The notes beneath the pieces are model-generated. The model saw nothing but the letters and a program-made list of their open reading frames with translations, made no database searches and was not told the origin of the DNA. Of a DNA stretch of 64,000 bases, positions 63,758 to 64,000 are shown one piece after another; the stretch's first letter is position 1, and each line of letters begins with the position of its first letter. The position numbers and the translations under genes are program-made. Origin of the DNA: Hyphomicrobiales bacterium (GTDB taxonomy: Bacteria > Pseudomonadota > Alphaproteobacteria > Rhizobiales > Rhizobiaceae); NCBI GenBank assembly GCA_900470155.1, contig UBZT01000020.1, positions 27,521 through 91,520 on the forward strand, given 5' to 3'.

Positions 63758-64000
63758 GTCCTGTCTCCTGTTGTTGCAGGCGACACTAGCAAGAGGCACG
63801 GCGCGTGCAAACGGCAGCCGTCACCATAACCATTGCCAATGCTGTTTGCGCTTCGCCCGCCGGCCCGAATTTCAGAAACGCCCTGCCTTTCAAGCCGTCG
63901 CAGGGCGCATCAACATTAGGGAAGCCTATTTGTCATTAATATTCAATAGCTTGTTTGTTTTCTGAGGTTTTTGCGACAGACCCTGTTGACTGTTTGTGGT
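63758..64000. other. Right-edge intergenic sequence
   Basis: About 240 bases upstream of the ornithine cyclodeaminase gene. I see no gene or clear site; it may hold that gene's promoter and continues beyond the window. Confidence 0.4.

Noticed and set aside
1..64000. tRNA, rRNA, CRISPR array, insertion sequence or prophage
   Set aside because: None seen by eye on either strand; a tRNAscan-SE/Infernal search would be the decisive check for small structured RNAs.

Overview
The window is a chromosomal segment of an alphaproteobacterium of the Rhizobiales, most likely a member of the Rhizobiaceae (Rhizobium/Agrobacterium/Sinorhizobium relatives). The evidence is the gene content and order: hemE, then a DnaA-box region, then ppsR-maf-aroE-coaE-dnaQ with secB opposite; trpFBA-accD-folC; addAB; ptsH-manX-hprK-chvG-chvI next to pckA; hisB-H-A-F-E-coaA facing hslVU; and actSR. 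The sequence is dense, high in GC, and almost entirely housekeeping. I see no transposase, integrase, phage gene, CRISPR array, rRNA or tRNA.

The key landmark is the probable replication origin at about 2.83-3.22 kb. It lies between hemE (leftward) and ppsR (rightward), the same neighbourhood as Caulobacter Cori and the predicted origin of Rickettsia. It holds two perfect and several near-perfect DnaA boxes, an AT-rich tract and three GANTC (CcrM) sites. To its right are three strong parS-like (ParB) sites: one in the maf/aroE overlap (4675) and an inverted pair after gyrB (13459-13499). All three share a 14-base core that departs from the usual parS consensus in a way that creates a GANTC methylation site inside the ParB site.

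Layout. 0-2.8 kb (minus): hemE-hemJ-rho, with rho cut by the window edge. 3.2-6.8 kb (plus): ppsR-maf-aroE-coaE-dnaQ, converging on secB and fxsA. 8-13.4 kb (plus): a Tim44-like gene, mltA, smr and a small XRE regulator in tight overlap, then gyrB. 13.5-17.1 kb: nitroreductase, a PHA depolymerase with a possible PHA-responsive operator, a DUF2852 membrane protein and a zinc peptidase. 17.2-22.3 kb (plus): trpF-trpB-trpA-accD-folC, converging on trxA. 22.7-34.3 kb (minus): divL, a tsaE-amgK fusion, murU, addB and addA. 34.5-39.9 kb (minus): chvI, chvG, hprK, manX, ptsH, then ahcY behind its own palindromic operator. 40.2-43.7 kb (plus): pckA, arfB, a BON-LysM protein and alkB. 43.7-47.9 kb (minus): hisB-H-A-F-E and coaA. 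48.1-57 kb (plus): hslV-hslU, a DUF1402 lysozyme-like protein, a cytochrome P450, a hydantoinase and glcB. 57-63.8 kb: an L,D-transpeptidase, mmcB, actR/actS, hrpB and an ornithine cyclodeaminase family protein.

Several functional themes connect neighbours: chromosome replication and segregation (oriC, parS, gyrB, dnaQ, divL); envelope stress and carbon regulation (ChvGI with the HPr/EIIA-Man/HPr-kinase branch, next to pckA); peptidoglycan turnover and recycling (MltA, AmgK-TsaE, MurU, DUF1402, L,D-transpeptidase); and redox control (ActSR). No clearly novel multi-gene system is visible. The best leads are cis-acting: parS sites overlapping CcrM sites, the origin itself, a possible attenuator or small RNA before pckA, and palindromic operators before phaZ, ahcY, pckA and glcB.
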